Below, one piece after another: positions 20,786-23,718 of a stretch of DNA of 23,718 bases; the stretch's first letter is position 1; each line of letters begins with the position of its first letter. The notes beneath the pieces were generated by a model. The model was not told the DNA's origin, made no database searches, and worked only from the letters and a program-made list of their open reading frames with translations. The translations under genes were made by a program, and so were the position numbers. The stretch is from positions 25,206 through 48,923 of the forward strand of contig BMAT01008763.1 in the NCBI GenBank assembly GCA_019649035.1, in the 5' to 3' direction. Origin of the DNA: Elysia marginata (lineage: Eukaryota > Mollusca > Gastropoda > Plakobranchidae).

Positions 20786-21198
20786 TCAATAACAGCTCTA
20801 ACTTGTAAAAGGAAAGTTGGAAAGACAAGAGAAATTGTTAACTTTTTAGATGTATAAATTTTTTAAAAGGTGTACAGGTATCACATACAATCAAACAATC
20901 CATCATTCTAGACATATGTGTTTAAACCACATAATTCTCAACACCTGCAATTTTTTACTTCCTACACTATTAAAACAAACTTGGAATAGAACCAAAAAGT
21001 TAACTTTCTTTTTTTCGAAAGACATTTTGTGACCTAGGCTCATCTAAGACAAAACATAGTCAGAGCCTATCTTATACATCATTCTTAAAGTACTGGTACT
21101 GACGATTAACAAAATAAAAATTATGCTCTACAAAAGATATGAGCAAGAGGACACCAAATTGCTCATTTTGGGCTTGATGGCAATGAATGTTGAGGATA

Positions 21199-21240
21199 AC
21201 GGAGATGATGATGATGAGAATAATGACAATAATGATAGTG
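21199..21240. repeat. GAT/AAT-rich microsatellite
   Basis: Mixed GATGATGATGATGAG and AATAATGA triplets, probably within the 3' UTR of the - strand gene. Confidence 0.7.
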
Positions 21241-21350
21241 ATCGTATGACACGGTTGCTGTTTACAAAAGGTTGGTGTTTTACCACCACCCCCACCCCCC
21301 GCCCCTTTCCCCACTACCCCTAAAACCCAACACCCCACCACTTTCTTAGC

Positions 21351-21476
21351 TTAGTCCACCCGAAGTAGAAGAGCGTGAAGCATGGTAGATCCTCGCTCTT
21401 TGGTGACCCAGTCAATCTCAGAGTTCTTGAAGTAAGGATCCACCTGAGCCTTATCTGGCCCTGTCTGAGGAGACAC
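21351..21476 (-). CDS. Terminal coding exon of an unidentified - strand gene
   Basis: Read on the - strand, an acceptor CAG is followed by 41 codons and a TAA stop (21351-21353). The peptide starts VSPQTGPDKAQVDPYFKNSE, continues IDWVTKERGST and ends MLHALLLRVD. The acceptor is preceded by a T-rich stretch. The exon begins in phase 0 and joins exactly in frame to the exon at 22057-22135. The joined sequence has balanced composition with Trp, Tyr and charged residues, looks like a real folded domain, and ends in a hydrophobic strand. I have no confident family name for it. The exon was not found by open-frame length because it is short. Confidence 0.75.
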   Translation of the reverse strand: MSPQTGPDKAQVDPYFKNSEIDWVTKERGSTMLHALLLRVD

Positions 21477-22056
21477 CTGGTCAAGAAAAAAATGCTTACA
21501 TTTAACAGTTCTATTGCAAATGATCATATCAATAATAATAATCGTGATGTTAATTATGATTGTCAGAAGATGGAAATTTTTTTTTTTTTAGAAAACACCA
21601 TTAACTCATTGTCTCCGAGTCTTCATGTGGTGTGTGGATGTAGAAAGAATTTCGTGTCATAACTACGAATGGTGCGTGAATCGACTGGCATGGAAATTGT
21701 TCAATTTACCCTTTGTAGTAAAATAACATGGCACACTTGATCTAGGTACCATACATTATTACGGTTTAATAACCAACAATTTGTCTCTGCTACATAAAAA
21801 CCTTATACTGGTTGCGTTATAATTGAATCTTCTTGTTCTGGGATATTTACTTTATGAGCAAGACGTCACAATATTCCTTACCGGTTCACATGAATCAATA
21901 CTCAGACTTGATCATTGTTATAAGGAGTAGCTCACAAGCTCTTTTTCTTTGTGATGGTTTTCTTCCAGACTTGACAGTTTTAAGAGGGTAACATCAATTT
22001 TGTATTCTTAATAATCATGGACCAAATTTTAAAAATTCTGAATAAGGACTACAAAC
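21477..22056 (-). other. Last intron of the - strand gene
   Basis: A 580-base intron with donor GTTTGT (22056 downward on the - strand) and acceptor TCTTGACCAG ending at 21477. It contains AAT-rich and poly-T low-complexity sequence near 21530-21592, and no other exon. Confidence 0.7.
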
Positions 22057-22135
22057 CTTGTACGATCCAGGTTTCACCCAAACTTGAAATGCCGCTCGTG
22101 TGTCATGCGCTTTCTTAGTTTTGGGGTCAAAAAAT
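22057..22135 (-). CDS. Penultimate coding exon of an unidentified - strand gene
   Basis: On the - strand, the acceptor TTGTTGCAG is followed by a 79-base exon: one base completing a split codon, then 26 codons reading FFDPKTKKAHDTRAAFQVWV and KPGSYK. The donor is AAG/GTTTGT. The joined protein across the splice reads VWVKPGSYKVSPQTG, a smooth continuation. The FQVWVKPGSYKV stretch looks like a beta-strand pair in a globular domain, and the short exon with clean splice sites supports coding. Earlier exons lie to the right, beyond the window or hidden. The family is not recognised with confidence. Confidence 0.75.
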
Positions 22136-22204
22136 CTGCAACAAGACAATGACAATTTAATGACTGTTGAGGGATAAATGTTTTAATGGCCTGCTACTTT
22201 TAAA

Positions 22205-22450
22205 ACAGTACAGTGTTTAACTACAGAGCGCAAGGTCGCAGGTTCAAGCCACAGACTTGGTAGCTGAAAAACCTGCAGTCATCCAGGAGAACAATTTTGG
22301 GTATCTGGTTGTTGAATGGGGAAGGCTAAAGCAGCTAGGGGAGAGGGTTGGGCTCCATCCTTCACATGTTGTGCTCTAGATAAGGTGCACCTGTATATTA
22401 CAATGCCCCTACAGCCATCCTGGCTACATGACCGTAACCTTTTTATGGTG
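22205..22450 (+). mobile_element. tRNA-derived SINE
   Basis: The head CAGTGTTTAACTACAGAG, then GCAAGGTCGCAGGTTCAAGC (B-box GGTTCAAGCC at 22241-22250), matches the usual A-box/B-box layout of a tRNA-type RNA polymerase III promoter, with a decayed A box. The body runs on through GCTCCATCCTTCACATG and TAGATAAGGTGCACCTGTAT to a tail at about 22445 ending GTAACCTTTTT. This resembles tRNA-SINEs common in molluscs. It sits in the opposite orientation to the host gene's intron. Exact ends are uncertain. Confidence 0.65.
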
Positions 22451-23245
22451 CTTTTAAAAGTAAAAATAATGTTTCTAAAAAGAATATTTGAAAGACACAG
22501 ACAACATGCAGCAAGTGTGCAGCTGTTTCAAACTTTTAAGTTCAGGTCATTGACTCATCAAAACCAATTTCCATCATTTTATTTCCAATGAGGTTGTTTA
22601 GATACTAAATTAACATCTATTATCAAAATTCATTTTACATATAGGTGGGGATCAGTTTATACAGCCCTATTACACTGTAATTCAATAGCCATAAATAAAA
22701 TACAAGTAAATTGCTTTAATCGGCTGTACCCAGGTTCAGGTTAATTCCTAGCCAAAATAATGCTAAATCTGTTACAGGTGGTTTGCAAGCTCAAAATAAG
22801 GACATTTTAAGGCCTCTTATAAGGATCTTTTAAAATATTTTTGAAATTTTAAAAAAAAATGAAAAAAGTCTACAAATTAAGTTTTAGAAAGAGCTTATCA
22901 TTGTAGGCTACTATGTGAGATGATTTGCAGTGTCAAATTCGGCTACCTAGTCTCTTGAATCCTTTATAATACAATTTTGATCTTTCTTAAATATGTTAGT
23001 ATGTATGAATAGATCTAGATGTTACACTCTTTATCTTCCATTCAATCTGCACAGTCCCCCTGTTAACAAATTTTAGATCCTAAATATAGATGTACACCTG
23101 CACATAATTAAAACACGGTATGGGAACATTTCAACAACAATAAAATGACTGCATAGGCACCCTGAGACGCAAATAGGTAGCTTCTGTTTCTCTACTACCA
23201 GAAAACTGAGAGAATAAAAAGGCCACACCCTATTTCTAATGGCGG

Positions 23246-23307
23246 GGTAACTCAGTTACCTTACTGTTAGCCAGTGAGTGCATACATGCGCATCCGTATG
23301 CACTGAC
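23246..23307. other. Two adjacent inverted repeats
   Basis: GGTAAC-TCA-GTTACC (23246-23260) is a perfect 6-bp palindrome around three bases. GTGAGTGCATAC (23274-23285) pairs with GTATGCACTGAC (23296-23307) with one mismatch across the 10-base loop ATGCGCATCC. Two hairpins 13 bases apart suggest the end of a DNA transposon or a structured element. Function unknown. Confidence 0.6.
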
Positions 23308-23483
23308 CCCAAGCATCAATAGCATAGGGACAGGCACAAGAAAGAAGTAACATTTGGCTATGAGATTCCTTTATACTTAAACAATATGGTTGATATTGAT
23401 AGGGGAAATTTTGTCCAGAGCACCAGAGCCTTTTCAAAATGCAAAATTTACACCACCACCCTCACCTGTACATGATCATACCT

Positions 23484-23718
23484 ATAATAATAATAATAAT
23501 AATAATGAAGTTTATTTATATCCCGCCCTCTCCCTCAATTTGAGGCCCAAGGCGATACAATTAGAATCAAACATAAAGCAAATACATTCATTTATAAAGG
23601 TACATTCCATTCATGACAGACTTACAAAACTTTCATTCATTATCATATTGTTCAGAGGGAAATCGAAAAGATTTAGTAATTGACTTGCATCAGGTGGGTT
23701 TTAAGACCTGATTTAAAA
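23484..23718 (-). repeat. Dispersed repeat with (AAT)n microsatellite tail
   Basis: About eight AAT triplets (23484-23507) lead into GAAGTTTATTTATATCCCGC and GAGGCCCAAGGCGATACAAT. A triplet run joined to TTTATTTATA-CGC-x-CAAGGCG is a frequent dispersed repeat in marine invertebrate genomes, with the triplet run as its 3' tail, so the element probably reads on the - strand. It is cut by the window edge. Identity is from general recollection of this motif. Confidence 0.5.

Larger units (their letters stand above)
16619..21350. other. Non-coding region between two convergent genes
   Basis: I see no protein-like reading frame with splice sites here. It contains the CCAAT minisatellite, a hairpin of about 115 bp at 18178-18292, a CT tract, a CA microsatellite, a small hairpin at 20010-20043 and poly(A)-signal candidates on both strands. 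Part of it probably belongs to the 3' UTR of the - strand gene that ends at 21351. Confidence 0.5.
22136..23718 (-). other. Upstream intron of the - strand gene (to window edge)
   Basis: No further exon of the - strand gene is visible. The block holds a tRNA-derived SINE (about 22205-22450), AT-rich filler, paired hairpins at 23246-23307 and a dispersed repeat with an AAT microsatellite from 23484 to the edge. Confidence 0.5.

Noticed and set aside
22205-22450. Functional tRNA gene at the B-box-like GGTTCAAGCC
   Set aside because: No complete cloverleaf can be drawn and the A box is decayed; the sequence continues as a SINE body.
22316-22591. 91-codon frame on the + strand
   Set aside because: It starts inside the SINE and runs into AT-rich sequence; it has no protein-like character.

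Overview
This is animal nuclear DNA, not bacterial: AT-rich, intron-bearing, with GT-AG splice junctions, microsatellites, a tRNA-derived SINE and long non-coding stretches. The paired-box (Pax) exon shows it is a metazoan. The SINE and repeat styles make an invertebrate, probably a lophotrochozoan such as a gastropod mollusc, the best guess, but this is an inference. Short runs of N at 9624, 10661-10723 and 15173 mark assembly gaps.

Two protein-coding genes are visible, both partial. On the + strand, bases 3090-3210 and 3581-6808 are the last two coding exons of a Pax-family transcription factor. The first encodes the end of the paired domain. The second is one large exon of 1,075 codons encoding a mostly low-complexity Ser/Pro/Ala-rich tail with no homeodomain. 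Embedded in the tail are a CtBP-type PLDLS motif, a SUMO consensus, a basic nuclear-localisation-like cluster, a nine-alanine run, two LxxLL motifs and a 46-residue folded-looking island. Bases 1-3089 are upstream intron; the exons for the rest of the paired domain lie beyond the left edge.

From 6809 to about 16.58 kb there is no convincing exon. I read this tentatively as a very long 3' UTR ending at paired ATTAAA hexamers (16543-16559) with a GT-rich downstream element. It contains a two-copy tandem duplication of about 220 bp, AU-rich elements, a 90-bp MITE-like foldback and several microsatellites.

From 16.6 to 21.35 kb is non-coding DNA that by eye becomes richer in A on the + strand. 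It holds a minisatellite of about 14 units of roughly 32-36 bp, many carrying a CCAATCAG box, a hairpin of about 115 bp, and simple repeats. On the - strand, 22057-22135 and 21351-21476 are the last two coding exons of a second gene whose family I cannot name. The two genes are convergent. A tRNA-derived SINE lies in the upstream intron of the second gene, and a second dispersed repeat with an AAT microsatellite occupies the right edge.

I found no operon, defence system, CRISPR array or clearly new multi-gene system. The most interesting items are the unusual Pax protein and its repressor-like tail, the CCAAT-box minisatellite, and the candidate hairpin at 18.2 kb.
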